A stretch of DNA of 64,000 nt from Branchipolynoe longqiensis. Its lineage: Eukaryota; Annelida; Polychaeta; Phyllodocida; Polynoidae. A model generated the notes under the pieces. That model was not told the origin of the DNA, searched no databases, and saw only the letters and a program-made list of their open reading frames with translations. The stretch lies in contig CM059187.1 in assembly GCA_030323885.1 (NCBI GenBank), positions 85,388,614-85,452,613 on the forward strand, in the 5' to 3' direction. The position numbers and the translations under genes were made by a program. Shown piece after piece: positions 20,901 through 33,429 of the stretch. How positions within the stretch are numbered: position 1 is the stretch's first letter; every line of letters begins with the position of its first letter.

Positions 20901-21721
20901 ATGGAAAAAAAGACGCCCACACCCTTGTAATAAATAGATTCACGTCGCTGGACCTTGTCCCCGTGCCGTCCAAGTTGGGCCGGCTTCGGCTGACGGGTCG
21001 GCCGGGATCTGGGGCGAGGGCTCTGGGGTGAAGGGACTGGGGGAGAGGCGGGCGGGATTGTCTCTGAGGGTGGGTAGGTAGAAACTTGCTGGGCGTGGAA
21101 GAAGGGGTGTTTGGGATCTAAATATATTGCAGGGTATATTTATAGTAGGCATGCTATATTCATCGTTTTTATTTAGACCACATACATGCATGTATACCTG
21201 TGTGATTTATAAACATTATATAGGTATATTTACTTGGAAGGTTTCACTGCAGTTATTTATTATCCAAGCTAAGCCATCTACTGCAGTGTTCTTATTATTG
21301 TTGTCATTTGACTATGCAACTTCAGACCAATTGTGGCGCCGCCTGTTGTTGGATGCAGTAACTTGTCTGTCCATGCGCAATCACTCTGCCCTAGTTGTGT
21401 TGTCTTTGGGCTACTCGCGGTTAATCTCTAGCCAGAGAGTATACCTATATATTCAACACACTCATATTGTTGTTGCTTTATTCATAAGTATAAATACTTA
21501 TGTGATGTATGAGGATTATGCAAGTATAAAGGCATGTAAGGGACGTCCCTTAATTGACCACTATTCATCAATGACTGATATGTTGTGTACTACTCTATGG
21601 GTGGCCCAACCCTATGACTGGTCGTGCCACCACCCTTGTCCGACTTCACCAGTGGCGCGCATATTGTTACTCGTGCAATGGATTTGTTTTGTCTCCTTAC
21701 TATACTGGAAAATGCCCTTTA

Positions 21722-21761
<40 letters not shown>

Positions 21762-21840
21762 TATACCTATATCATATGACGTCAGCATAGGAAATTAGAA
21801 CAGTGCGCGCGCACCTTGGATGCAGGACAGCATATGGTCA

Positions 21841-23410
21841 CAATGCAAACTCAATGTCAGTGGACAATCTTCATACAGAAAAAGTGAAATATCTCTAAAC
21901 CCGCACAACTTAGAAACAAACCACTTGGCACACCAACAGATCAAATGTTTAAGAACCAGATTATATTAAATGTATAAGGTTAGGGTTATACATTTGTATT
22001 CATTTTGAATAAAACTAACGTTTTCCACTGCACATACCGGCAAACACAATGCATTGTCAATGGCCGTGAGCAATCTTCATACAGAAAAAGTTAAATATTT
22101 CTAAAAGCGCACAACGTAGAAACAAACCACTTGGCACACAAACAGATCAAATGTTTACCAACCAGATTATATTAAATCTAACATGAGTAAGAAATGCTTA
22201 GGACCGACCCCACATCCCTGCCCACATTAGTAGGAATTACGCAACTGTCTATATACTGGGCGCTGAAAACCATAGAAATACATGCTGAAAACGGTGTCAA
22301 CCGCAAAACAAAGATGTACGTGCAGTACAAAACTTTGATTTCATTCAAAATTAATAGAAATACATTACAATTTGGCATAAACATGGAAGTTTGGAATTAC
22401 AAACTAGTCTATTGACATACATATATAAATGCTTGGAGAATTATTTATTTATTATTATGCGATTCAACACGAGTATATTATTAACCAATCGCCGACACCG
22501 AATAACGTAAATATGGGCCTATGGGCTAAGAGCCTCCTTGGCAGCCTCCCCACAGAATATCAATGAGCCGTTTCCCTTTGGTGGATTTTGATTATTCAAC
22601 ATGAGTATACAAATGGCGGTGCCCATATAAGGCTATTTCCTTTTCTTTTGCTTGATTTTGGTTACCATTTCATTGTCCACCTCTATGAGTACGAGTATTG
22701 TTTATGTATATATGTATATATACAATTGTTAGTCATTAGCCTCACCCCTGGGTGGGTCGGTATAAGGTTAGGGTTCTGCATTTCTATTCATTTGGAATAA
22801 AACTGACGTTTTGCACTGTGCGTACCGGCAAACGCAATGCATTGTCAATGGCTGTGAGGAGGCTTCACACAGAAAAGGTGAAATGTCTCTAAAACCGCAC
22901 AACTCAGAAACAAACCGCTTGTCAAACAAACAGATAACATGTTTAACAACCACGGTATATTAAAGGTATAAGATTGGGGTTCTGCATTTCTATTAATTTT
23001 GAATAAAATTGACGTTTTGCACTGCGCGTATCGGGAAGCTCAGTGCATTGCCAATGGCCCTGAACTTAGAAACAAACCGCTTGGCACACAAACAGATAAC
23101 ATGTTTAACAAACAGGATATATTAAATGTATAAGATTAGGGTTCTGCATTTCTATTAATTTTGAATAAAATTGACGTTTTTCACTGCGTGTATCGGCAAA
23201 CTCAGTGCATTGTCAATGGCCGTGAGCAATCTTCCTACAGAAAAAGTGAAATATCTCTAAAAACACACCACCTAGAAACAAACTGCTAACATGCTTAGCA
23301 ACCAGATTATATTAAATGTATATGGTTAGGGCTCTGCATTTCTATTAATTTTGAATAAAACTGACGTTTTGCACTGCACATATCTGCAACCTCAATGGCA
23401 GTATGCCTTG
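21841..23410 (+). repeat. Satellite-like array, unit roughly 190 bp, about six copies, interrupted
   Basis: Units carry CAATGCATTGTCAATGGC, CTTCATACAGAAAAAGTGAA, AGAAACAAACCACTTGGCAC, CAGATTATATTAAATGTATA and TTTTGAATAAAACTGACGTT. Copies begin near 21841, 22037, 22815, 23035, 23200 and 23390. The block 22185-22763 interrupts the array and is unrelated. One copy near 23030-23110 lacks the middle part. Confidence 0.85.
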
Positions 23411-24240
23411 GTGCTGCAGCCGAGGTGCGCGCGCACACACAATGTTTATAAACATTGAAAGGGGTCAATACACGACCATTGACACAGAGTGCAAGGTATG
23501 GAGAAATGTGCGGCTTCGGATCTATACAACATCAACAGACATGGGAGGACATTCTGTCAGTGAATAGATACACTCACAATATGTGAAATCTGTCAAGCTT
23601 AAAATTGACAACGAAAAACACTTGCTTTGAAAATGAATTTTATTTCAACTATTTCTAATAGTGTTAATATAAAAGTGACCATTCAATTCAACTGCGCTCA
23701 AATTATGTTTCGCATTTAATATCCCTTTAGATATGTTTATCTTATACACTTTAAATCATATATGTACCTGAATATAAGTTTCTACAGAATAGTCGATTGC
23801 GTTGCAATTGTTACATGTTATCTGCTGTTTATGTATACAGATATATTCATGTATTATAATTATATATAGATAAAGCTACTCACACAGAGAATATTTGCAT
23901 GATAGAACTGGGTTTGTAATCCGGGCTAGAACATATGTGCTAATAGCTGTGGGTCTAATTATCTGCGGCAAATAGTAGAATAAAGGTTAGCTGACAACGA
24001 TGGTAGGTAAATGATGAATGAAGGTGATGAGTGCAAGGTTTGGGTGTAGGTTGATGGTTTACATGCGAGGGATATCTAAGCGCAATACTCAGTCACGGCC
24101 GCTACTGGCGTTTTATGATTTTAGTTGTTATTTGGTACACATTGTTATTTTCTGTAATAAATTCAGCAACTGAACCTTGGTCTTGTGGCCCTAGATTATC
24201 TCAGTAACAGGTTACCTACACAATTGCGTAACATTGCAGT
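23411..24240. other. No feature recognised
   Basis: AT-rich sequence with no long frame, repeat or inverted-repeat element that I can support. Confidence 0.5.
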
Positions 24241-24245
24241 CCATA

Positions 24246-24566
24246 TGGTTGGTTATTAGAGTTTTACATCCTGGCAACACCTAAGGGCATATCCAGAAGG
24301 GTGCCGACTTGTGACTATGCGCATTTATAATGGCTTTCTAGCGTTGATCCACTGGGAACACCATGACCTGATATCATACTCTTTCACATTATCCTGACGC
24401 TGAACCAATAATTTTATGGCCCTATTCTAATAATTGCGAGCGGCTGGCTAGGAAGTGACAGGACTAATTTTTAAGTCATTGGTTTGACTCCCCCAGGGTT
24501 TGAATCATATGATCTACCAAAACAGGAGACTGACGTTCAACTCATTCGGCCATACCGTCTGGTAGT
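24246..24566 (-). mobile_element. tRNA-derived SINE, minus orientation
   Basis: Runs from the tail (GGTTGGTTATTAGAGTTTTA, CCTGGCAACACCTAAGGGCA) through CACATTATCCTGACGCTGAA to the tRNA-like head (B-box-like AGGGTTTGAATC, then ACTCATTCGGCCATACCGTC). Confidence 0.8.
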
Positions 24567-24604
24567 CGCACATATGAATACAATGTATTGTTCACATACA
24601 TTTA

Positions 24605-24785
24605 TCTGATGCTGAGCCAACGAGTCCTTGCCCTTTTCTAATAATGCCGAGCACCTGGCTAGGAAGTTACAAGAATCAATTTTTAAGTTTTTTGACTCGA
24701 CCAGGGTTCGAAGCCGTGGGTTCAAGTCCCATGGTCTACCAACATGGGAGACGGACGCTCAACTCATTCGGCCATCCCGTCTCGT
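24605..24785 (-). mobile_element. SINE head-half, duplicated with its flank
   Basis: Repeats the head-proximal half of the 24246-24566 copy (AATAATGCCGAGCACCTGGC to CATTCGGCCATCCCGTCT). The flank ATATGAATACAATGTATT follows both copies, so this is a segmental tandem duplication of about 240 bp rather than an independent insertion. Confidence 0.7.
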
Positions 24786-25042
24786 CGCCACATATATGAA
24801 TACAATGTATTTTTCACATTCATGTGTTAGGTTAGACAGTGTACATTGTGCAAGTTTGCAGGATATATAGGCGTTGTATTTGGTGGATATGAGTTACTGG
24901 TCTGGTGTGAGGTGAAGGAAGGGGAATGGGCCGTGTTGCGCTGAGACGAGGCTGAACCCAAGTCAAGTAGAACTGGAAGGTTGATATATAGCGCGCTGTG
25001 GGAGAGCCCAGCGGCGGGGGTTGGTTAGAGGGGCTTCCGTTA

Positions 25043-25678
25043 AGGCCCAGTCAGACCTTACCAGACTGAGTACCGGACACCACCAGACAAAGAATTGTCT
25101 AGTCCTTTGGTGTCCTGTGTCAAAAATGTATCGAAATGTGTCGAAATGTTGCGCTTTCAATGGACAAGGAACGTACATTAACGACTTGCCACCAGACGAT
25201 AAACGGATGATAAACGTACGACACCAGATAACGACGGACAAGCAATGGTCAACCGACGGGCGAAACCCAAATGTCAAACGGACGGACCGGACACCAACCA
25301 GACACCAATCGGACACCAATTGGACACCTAACAGACTGATCACATACGTGCCGAAAACCAACGGACCGAATTCTCGCAGCACCGTCAACGGACACTGCAG
25401 GAAGCAAACCGGTCACATAACGGATGGGTAATGGACATGAAACGGACAAAACGGACAAAACAGACATAAAGTGGACACCAACCGTACACTTCAGTCCAGT
25501 GGTGTCCGGTACAAGTTGTATTCATGTTAAAAACTTGTACCGGACACCGCCGGACACCACCGGAGATAGATCGCACACGCCCAATGGGTACCATATACAA
25601 ACCGTACATTGCCATATTTCACCAGACAGTGATCGTTTTCTGTCCGTTTCCTCAGTCCGGTGAGGTCTGACTGGGGCT
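25043..25678. mobile_element. Harbinger-type non-autonomous TIR element, 636 bp, TSD TTA
   Basis: The left end AGGCCCAGTCAGACCT pairs with the right end (reverse complement AGCCCCAGTCAGACCT), continuing through ACCGGACTGAG. TTA flanks both sides (25040-25042 and 25679-25681). The interior is rich in ACCGGACACC motifs in both orientations (for example near 25070 and 25540-25565), a subterminal-repeat pattern. Confidence 0.85.
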
Positions 25679-25827
25679 TTAGGGATAGCCGTGTAGCCTG
25701 TCTGCACCCTGGTTCCTGGGACGCGTGGACTATGCTGTGCAAACTGATTGGCAGGAATACTTGAGATGGGAGGTTTTGAGCTAGACGGGGTATTGCGTAG
25801 TATATACATCTGTATATATATATGTAT

Positions 25828-25998
25828 CATTGTGATACTGAGCTAATCAGTCCTTGCCTTACCCTCGTAGTGTCGAGTGCTGGGCTCTGCCCGATGAGCA
25901 TCAATTTTGAAACTCATTGGTTTGGCTCGACTTGGATTCAAACTCCTGACCTTCCGCATGGGAAGCCTGTGGTCCACCGATTCAGCCACAACATCCGG
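25828..25998 (-). mobile_element. SINE head-half fragment
   Basis: Contains ACTGAGCTAATCAGTCCTTG, TTGGATTCAAACTCCTGACC (degenerate B box) and TGGTCCACCGATTCAGCCAC (degenerate box A), in reverse orientation. The tail half is absent. Confidence 0.65.
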
Positions 25999-26661
25999 TA
26001 TATATATATAGATGTGTAAACAAATATCTATATATATATGCATATGAACAGATCCATATTTCTCGGGCGCAAATACCTGGGTAGAGTGTCGCTGTTTAGG
26101 ATAGTGACCGGTGGCGACACCACGGGTCACATAATGGAGGAGGACACCAGACAGAGAAGATGATGCATAGCAATAATAATGGACAATAATAATAATTGCC
26201 TTCAACGCCTTTATACTTGTGTACTTCTTATACATCACATATATGTACTCAACGGGTTGAGGGTGCAAGACATTGGACGCTGCAGTGTTTATGGCATAGC
26301 CAATGGGACGCAGGGTTTTTGGCACGTGACTGGCGGCAAGCAGGGCGGTAAGGGTGTGTGCTGGGTGGGATGTGTGAGTGGGGTAGGACATGGCACAGTG
26401 GAGGGGGGGGGGGGTAGGTGATTTGTCAGTGGGACAGCTGGGACCTGCTTAAAGTTTAATCAGGATCAGGGCTTCAGCTTACTCCATCAGGACCGAAATC
26501 TTAAAGCACAGCTAGACACTGGCGGTCGCATAGAGAGCACTCAATTAGGAAGCATGCAGAGTTTCCACAAGGGTCTGTATTTAACGTTCTGGGAATATTA
26601 GAAAATCAGCATGGATTTATGGGCATATTATTGAATTATTTGCATTAATATAGATCATTAA

Positions 26662-28196
26662 ATATAAATATAAATTATATATATTATGCTAAATATGGTA
26701 TATATGTATACTATTTCAATACATATTAAATGCATGAAATGCAAATATTTACTCAAATATGGGGTATATATTTAGATAAATGTCAAATATATTAATCAAT
26801 AGGTATATATATAGAGATTTACCTCACCGTTAACATATATGAGGTTATAAGTAATACTTTACAGATTTGATAAAAGCCTTAAAACTGTAAACCCCCTGAT
26901 GTACATTATCTAGCTGCATTGTATTTACACTATAAGATATACAAATGTGCCCATTTTCAAATACGCAATGGACATTGTTCATGGCTGGATAACCCGCTCT
27001 GTGGATACAAATATAGTATTCATTCTGAGAAATATAATATTTACCAAGAAATATTCCACCGAGATTTCCCATCAGCAGCCACTAAGGGGGGAAATAGCAT
27101 TTACCTGACCTTACGCCCCAATTATATATATATATATATATATATATCCTCCGATGCAACTGACACTTCTCAACATCCGGTGGAGGTGAGACAGGCCGCA
27201 GGTGGCACCACCGGTACAGTGTTGAGTCGTACAGAGTAGGCTAATATAATACCAATTCCCTTACGTATAGTCATACTCCATAGTAATATAGTATACATCT
27301 CATATATGTGGTGTGTGTCTGGGTGTGTACATACGGTTGGGAATGGGTCGAGGAGTGATACCCCGATATTATCAACATACACTCCTCGCCTCCACTCCAT
27401 GCTCGGTTGCACACGCCTTCGTCCATCGATATAAATATAAATTATATATATTATGCTAAATATGGTATATATGTATACTATTTCAATACATATTAAATGC
27501 ATGAAATGCAAATATTTACTCAAATATGGGGTATATATTTAGATAAATGTCAAATATATTAATCAATAGGTATATATATAGAGATTTACCTCACCGTTAA
27601 CATATATGAGGTTATAAGTAATACTTTACAGATTTGATAAAAGCCTTAAAACTGTAAACCCCCTGATGTACATTATCTAGCTGCATTGTATTTACACTAT
27701 AAGATATACAAATGTGCCCATTTTCAAATACGCAATGGACATTGTTCATGGCTGGATAACCCGCTCTGTGGATACAAATATAGTATTCATTCTGAGAAAT
27801 ATAATATTTACCAAGAAATATTCCACCGAGATTTCCCATCAGCAGCCACTAAGGGGGGAAATAGCATTTACCTGACCTTACGCCCCAATTATATATATAT
27901 ATATATATATATCCTCCGATGCAACTGACACTTCTCAACATCCGGTGGAGGTGAGACAGGCCGCAGGTGGCACCACCGGTACAGTGTTGAGTCGTCCAGA
28001 GTAGGCTAATATAATACCAATTCCCTTACGTATAGTCATACTCCATAGTAATATAGTATACATCTCATATAAGTGGTGTGTGTCTGGGTGTGTACATACG
28101 GTTGGGAATGGGTCGAGGAGTGATACCCCGATATTATCAACATACACTCCTCGCCTCCACTCCATGCTCGGTTGCACACGCCTTCGTCCATCGATA
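26662..28196 (+). repeat. Tandem duplication of a ~767-bp segment, two near-identical copies
   Basis: Copy 1 is 26662-27428 and copy 2 is 27429-28196. They differ by only a handful of bases (for example GTACAGAG versus GTCCAGAG, ATATGTGG versus ATAAGTGG) and (TA)n length. Each copy contains the GGTGGCACCACCGG repeat core and a (TA)n run. This is either a very recent duplication or an assembly artefact. Confidence 0.95.
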
Positions 28197-28410
28197 GACA
28201 ATTGCTATGCACATACTATTCACCTCTCCCAGGCGGATTATCGCCCAATCAATTAATTCCCTGGCCACTTTCCCGAGGCAGGCATCCTTCCCAGCATGAT
28301 CCAGCTTCCTGCCCATACATTCTCACAGCATTCCATGGGACTGTCAACCATTTTAATTCTTTTTCTCACAGGTTCACCTTTGTTTCCCCCATTTCTAATT
28401 GTGTCCTTAA

Positions 28411-29101
28411 AGGCCCCATCACACTACGATGTAATGACATCAGCATAGGGAGAACGTGAAAAACATTGAAGTTCTCAGTGTAGTATGCAAATTTGGGTAC
28501 AAGTTGAACGTGGATGCAGCGTAGTTGGCGAGAGCGTAATGTCGGTAAAGCGTAGTGATACCGTCATTCAACGAGAGAGGACAATGTAATGATGCTCACG
28601 GAACGTTATGTACGTTATTCCATCGCCAGAACTACGTTGCTTTATGTTACGTGACATTACATACATCATGACACAGTGGCGACATGATGAATGTACATTG
28701 GAAGTACGTTCGGCGTACGTTCTCCTGACATTCTCCTGACGTTCTCCTGACGTTCCCATTACGCCACGTGGATGTTTCCACCGGCGTTAATGTGGGTCGA
28801 TGTAGTGGAACATAGTGAGCAGCGTTTGACTAATGTCCGTTTAACGTCATTGATGTTCGCCGAACGTGTACAGAACGTATGTCGAACGTAAAACCTTACG
28901 TTCGAGTTAAGTCAAAACTTTTGAACAGGTTCAAAACCTTGATGCGCGCCGATGTGACACGATGTAACATGACATAGCTCGATGTCAGTCTAACGTCATT
29001 CTGACATCATCATAAAGTAACTCAACGTACGTCAAGGTAATGATGAAAAGTGACCACATCAGGCTTACGTTGGCTCGTTACGTCGTAGTCTGACAGGGAT
29101 A
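28411..29101. mobile_element. Harbinger-type non-autonomous TIR element, 691 bp, TSD TAA
   Basis: The left end AGGCCCCATCACACTACGA pairs with the right end (reverse complement TATCCCTGTCAGACTACGA). TAA lies at 28408-28410 and 29102-29104. The interior is packed with ACGTTC/GAACGT and TACGTT motifs in both orientations, like the flank of the Harbinger transposase at 3990-4330. A lone left end of the same family is at 50936. Confidence 0.85.
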
Positions 29102-29135
29102 TAAGCTAATAAGTTTATCAACTAGTACCTGTCAT

Positions 29136-29440
29136 GAGGCCCTTGCGGTATAGAGTGCATGGTTCCTATGCGGAAGGTCAGGAGTCTGAAACCCTGTGGA
29201 GTCAAACCAATGAATTACACAATGTATACTTGCCGTTGCCTAGCCTGGTGCTTGTCATTACGAGAATTGGCCAAGAACAGTGTAGCTCACTCTCAGGATA
29301 ATGGGAATGAGTGGGATAACAGGTCATGGTGCCATCCGCCTGGTATCCCAATAGGACAACACTATAAAAGCACCATGTTTGTAGACTGTCACAAGTCCGT
29401 ACCCATCCTGATATGACCATATATGTTACCAACATGCATA
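29136..29440 (+). mobile_element. tRNA-derived SINE, plus orientation
   Basis: Degenerate head (GCGGTATAGAGTGCATGGTT, then GTGGAGTCAAACCAATGAAT), body (TTGCCTAGCCTGGTGCTTGT, CTCAGGATAATGGGAATGAG) and tail (CCATCCTGATATGACCATAT). It begins just outside the TIR element that ends at 29101. Confidence 0.78.
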
Positions 29441-29637
29441 AGACAAGTTAGTGTTAAATAGCACCCGAATCATAATTGATCATCTTGATGTCCAATGTCC
29501 AATGCACTCTACGCATAATCCCAGATCACAGTAAACCGACACCTTAGCTAAAATCATCGGGGATCGGCGACTGGTGTTTCCGACAGATTCCCATGTAGCT
29601 GTCTACTCGACGACATCTCGGAGTCTCGCCCCGCATC

Positions 29638-30023
29638 AGCAACGGCAGGCCATTTCTTCCTACCAATAGCAATTCCATAAAAAAATTGCCTTTCTTTTCA
29701 AAACCTAGAATAGGGAAGTTCAATTCCTCACGTAGCAAGAGGAGTGACGAAGGATAACATGGACCATTATGGTGAGAGCAGTGGAAGGTGATTTTAAGGA
29801 ATTGCATTGTCATAGTTTAATTACATTAATAGCAACGGCAGGCTATTTCTTCCTACCAATAGCAATTCCATAAAAAAATAGCTTTTCTTTTCAAAACCTA
29901 GAATAGGGAAGTTCACCTCCTCACGTAGCAAGAGGAGTGACGAAGGATAACATGGACCGTTATGGTGAGAGCAGTGGAAGGTGATTTTAAGGAATTGCAT
30001 TGTCGTAGCTTAATTACATTAAT
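29638..30023 (+). repeat. 193-bp tandem duplication
   Basis: 29638-29830 and 29831-30023 are the same sequence (AGCAACGGCAGGC, CACGTAGCAAGAGGAGTGAC, AAGGAATTGCATTGTC) with few changes. Confidence 0.93.
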
Positions 30024-33000
30024 AGGTTGTTGTCTTTTAAAGGGCCCTTCTTAGCATACAACGATAATGCATTGCTAATGATAATACGTCATTGATACTG
30101 ATTATCATTAATGTAGTCTTTCGTCAACATGCTTCAAAATAAAATGTTATAACGCCAGTATTGCTTCCAGTGGTACCTGCCTCCGGCGGCGACCCACTAT
30201 AATATTACTGTATGCTCGGCTGCATGAAGACCCAATAATACTACAAATTACAAAACTCTCCCCCTTCATTTCACCTGTGATGCAGTCATACTAAACCAAT
30301 ATTACCAACTCTGTAACTAGTACTAAGGAAGAAAGGCAGACAAGTCACAAAGATAGACAGTGAGGATGTTGTGCTTTATTGGCATCAACTCCTGCTCACC
30401 TATCAGTGACCTATCACCCTAACCCCTCACCTTCTAGCCACACAAGATATCATTACCTCTTTAGCGTGTATAGAGAAAGCAGTGCATACAGCCCATGGGA
30501 CAGGAGTCCTATGGCTGTGTGCACACTCAATTGGAATCTAGATGAATTTTGATAGCATCAGACAGAGTGTCTGGGGTCCTGCTGTAGAGTAGGTCTGTCT
30601 CACTCAAGAGCCAGGAGTAGAGTGATCCCTCTCCAGTGTGTCTGGAGAACTTTCTTGAATAAATAATTAGAATGAGACTTGTGTGGTCATGATTGGCCAA
30701 AAGGGGTCAGGTGACCAGACCTCCCACAGCCAGCCAATCAGACACTCCCCTACAGACTGGTCAGTGGAATGCCCTAATATGGGGAGTTGCCACCCAACCC
30801 AGCCTGCAGGGTGTGGCCCTAAGGAATGTGGTATGGCTGGTGTGCTTGGCCCTGGGTGTGGTAGGGACAGGTAGTTGTAGACAGTTACAAATATATATAT
30901 GTATGTATATACCAAAAATGTCCTTTTTCTCCAATTGCATTCTTTATGAATACATAGAGGAACATTTCATCAACCTTGAACTGCTTCTTATATAAGAACA
31001 TCTCTTCATTAACTTTAGGCATCATGTATGAACATATATCTCAAATAGCTTATATCATGTCATAACGTGAGTGGGGCACCATTGCTTTTAGATTACATAA
31101 CCTTCTCCCCCACTCTGTCGCCCAAGCCTAATAATGCTCTCTGCCAATATATAATTATTTACCGAAAATCCGTATATTTTTACACCACGTCCTGATATGA
31201 CCTTAAATGTTGTCAGGACTTAACACTCCAACAATCAACCAACCTTCAGCGACCCATCTCATCGGCGAACCCTGCCATGTGCAAACAAGTTTTTCTCTTT
31301 GGTGACACAGTGAAAGCAAAATCATTAATTAGTTGATCAATGAATTGTTTTGTGTCATAGCAATATTGATCACGATTTGGTAGGTTCAACCCCTGGCCGA
31401 ATCGAGCAAAGGACTTAAATATTGATACTTGTCGCTACCTAGCCTGGTGTTTGGCAATTAAATTTCCCCTTCGTTATTCAATGAAGGTACACAATACAAT
31501 CCAAACTTGTCCTTTGAAGACAAGTTATAATGTGCGTTGTTCAAGGCCATGTGTAATTGCACCTCCGAGATTTTCCTGTATCCATTCTAAATAATGTTAA
31601 TCTAATCTTGGTTTGTACAATCAAATCGAGATAAGTGTTTTGCTTTTGAAACTGTGCTGCTATCATCGAATTGTGCAGCTTTAAACATTGACTCTGTATT
31701 CCATTCAAATGCTTAATAAGTGAATGGATATCTAAGGTAGATATATATAATCAAATGAAGAAAAGTGTCTTTGTTTTGAAATTGCGATACTTTAAACAAT
31801 CAAGCTCCACCATGCCAACGACACCCACTCCCTTCTATGCCGATATTGTTTCCGCTTTGATCAGCCTACTCAGGCGCCTACAGTATATCAATAAGGTAAC
31901 CCATCAGACACAACACATATGAAACACTACTAAATCATTGTCCATTAATTTTCTTTTTAAAAGTTGCGCTTGTGTATGTCATGTATATGTTGCTACATGA
32001 GGAGTCAGGTAGGCTCATTTGTGGAAACGCTTCAGTAAAGGAGCAGCTCTCTGACCGAATGCATTGCTGAATTACAAATCGTATAGTACTCCTAGGAGGC
32101 GAAGCAGATGAGTCATTCTCTAAAACTGGGCACTACATATGTGCTTTCCATGTTCCGATGCGGGTAATTAATGATTTATTGTATGGATAGCACGTCATAT
32201 AATTATTTTGTGTATCTGTGTATTATGTATGTTATCATCACAACATATATGTGAACCATCCCACAAACTATATATTAAACAAATAATTGTATAAATTTGT
32301 GCTAACATGAACATTTAAAGAATTACACATCGATACCATGATTGCACCCAAACTATTATTTCAAGGTTTTTCTTGTAAGACATAAACAGGTTTAGTTAAC
32401 TGTAATCAATAACGTGTACTTTGCCTTTGTTGCCTATGGTACATGATGTTCTCGGTGCGTCTTTGATTCCCATGTTGGACGAGTGATATTAACATATCTT
32501 TCACTTTGTCAAAGATCTAAAGGAATAAGGGAAATACTGACATATGCACAGTGCATACCTTCATAGGAAAATGGATTCTGATATTATTTGGAATGTGTTT
32601 TGGTATTATCTGGAAGGTTTTCCCATTCGGGTCTCTTGTCACACTTTACTGCCCAGTTTCAGAGAATGACCCACTGTATATTATATCATTGGTGGCATAC
32701 TGGAATGTGAAATAACGCGCTCATGCAGGAAATCGTCGCGGTCAGTTTGATGGATAAGATTCCATTTTGAAGCACACATCGTAGAAAACTCTCACAGTTG
32801 GCCACGTCAAGTCTCTCCTCTTCCTCTCTCTTCTCACGCCCTTCTCTCTCTTCCTCTCTTCGTCAGTCTCTCTGCAGTCCCCAGATGAGTATGCCTACAC
32901 TCACTCAGTCCGCCTAGCAGGTTGGTTGAATGGAAGATGTGCGGGTTTCCATGGTGCCAAAGGCCTACTACATTAGTAATAGGTTCGCCGCCACGACCAG

Positions 33001-33053
33001 CTACTCATTTCTTTTACGGACACATAAACTGAAAGCCTTTCAACTGTCAAAGG
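30024..33053. other. Mostly unrecognised DNA with two SINE scraps
   Basis: A SINE tail lies at 31186-31246 (GTCCTGATATGACCTTAAAT, AACAATCAACCAACC) and a SINE head-body piece at 31379-31470 (GGTTCAACCCCTGGCC, TTGATACTTGTCGCTACCTA). The end TGCAGCTTTAA at 31675 resembles one end of the TTAA-flanked MITE. No coding region can be supported. Confidence 0.5.
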
Positions 33054-33056
33054 TAC

Positions 33057-33429
33057 TTGGGCGGCCCGCCTAACGGCCAAGACAGCGCTTGTTGTCTGGG
33101 GTCAGGCGCCCGGAAGTATTTGCTGCTGAATTCCTACATTCCTGCTTTGCGGCTTTGCGGCTTTGCTGCTTTGCTGCTTTGCTGCTTTGCTGCTTTGCTG
33201 CTTTGCTGCTTTGCTGCTTTGCTGCTTAGCTGCCCTGGTTCTTTGTTGCTTTGCTGACTGCTACAAAGCAGCAGAGCAACACACCAACAAAGCAGACAAA
33301 CAGACATTTAGCAACGCAGGAATGCAGCAAAACCGAAAAGCAGGAATGTAGGAATTCAGCAGCAAAGACTTCCGGCCGCCTGACCGCTGACAACGAACGC
33401 GGTGACGGCTGTTAGGCGGGCCGCCCGAA
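33057..33429. mobile_element. Palindromic TIR element, 373 bp, probable TSD TAC
   Basis: About 100 bp at each end are inverted copies: TTGGGCGGCCCGCCTAAC on the left, reverse complement TTCGGGCGGCCCGCCTAAC on the right, both continuing to CTGCTGAATTCCTACATTCC. TAC occurs at 33054-33056 and 33430-33432. The centre is the octamer array at 33140-33240, so most of the element could fold into a long hairpin. Confidence 0.8.
33140..33240 (+). repeat. (CTGCTTTG)n octamer array
   Basis: About ten octamers. A related CTGCATTG array follows just outside the element at 33433-33545, which may have been the target. Confidence 0.92.

Noticed and set aside
21127..21798. 223-codon open frame on the plus strand
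   Set aside because: Hydrophobic, low information, ends in a (TA)n-encoded YIYIYI tail and overlaps a dispersed repeat. No recognisable family.
21841..23410. CRISPR-like spaced repeats
   Set aside because: Repeats are long (~190 bp), diverged and head-to-tail without unique spacers, and the DNA is eukaryotic.
33057..33351. Leu/Cys-rich frames resembling membrane proteins
   Set aside because: They are translations of the CTGCTTTG octamer array.
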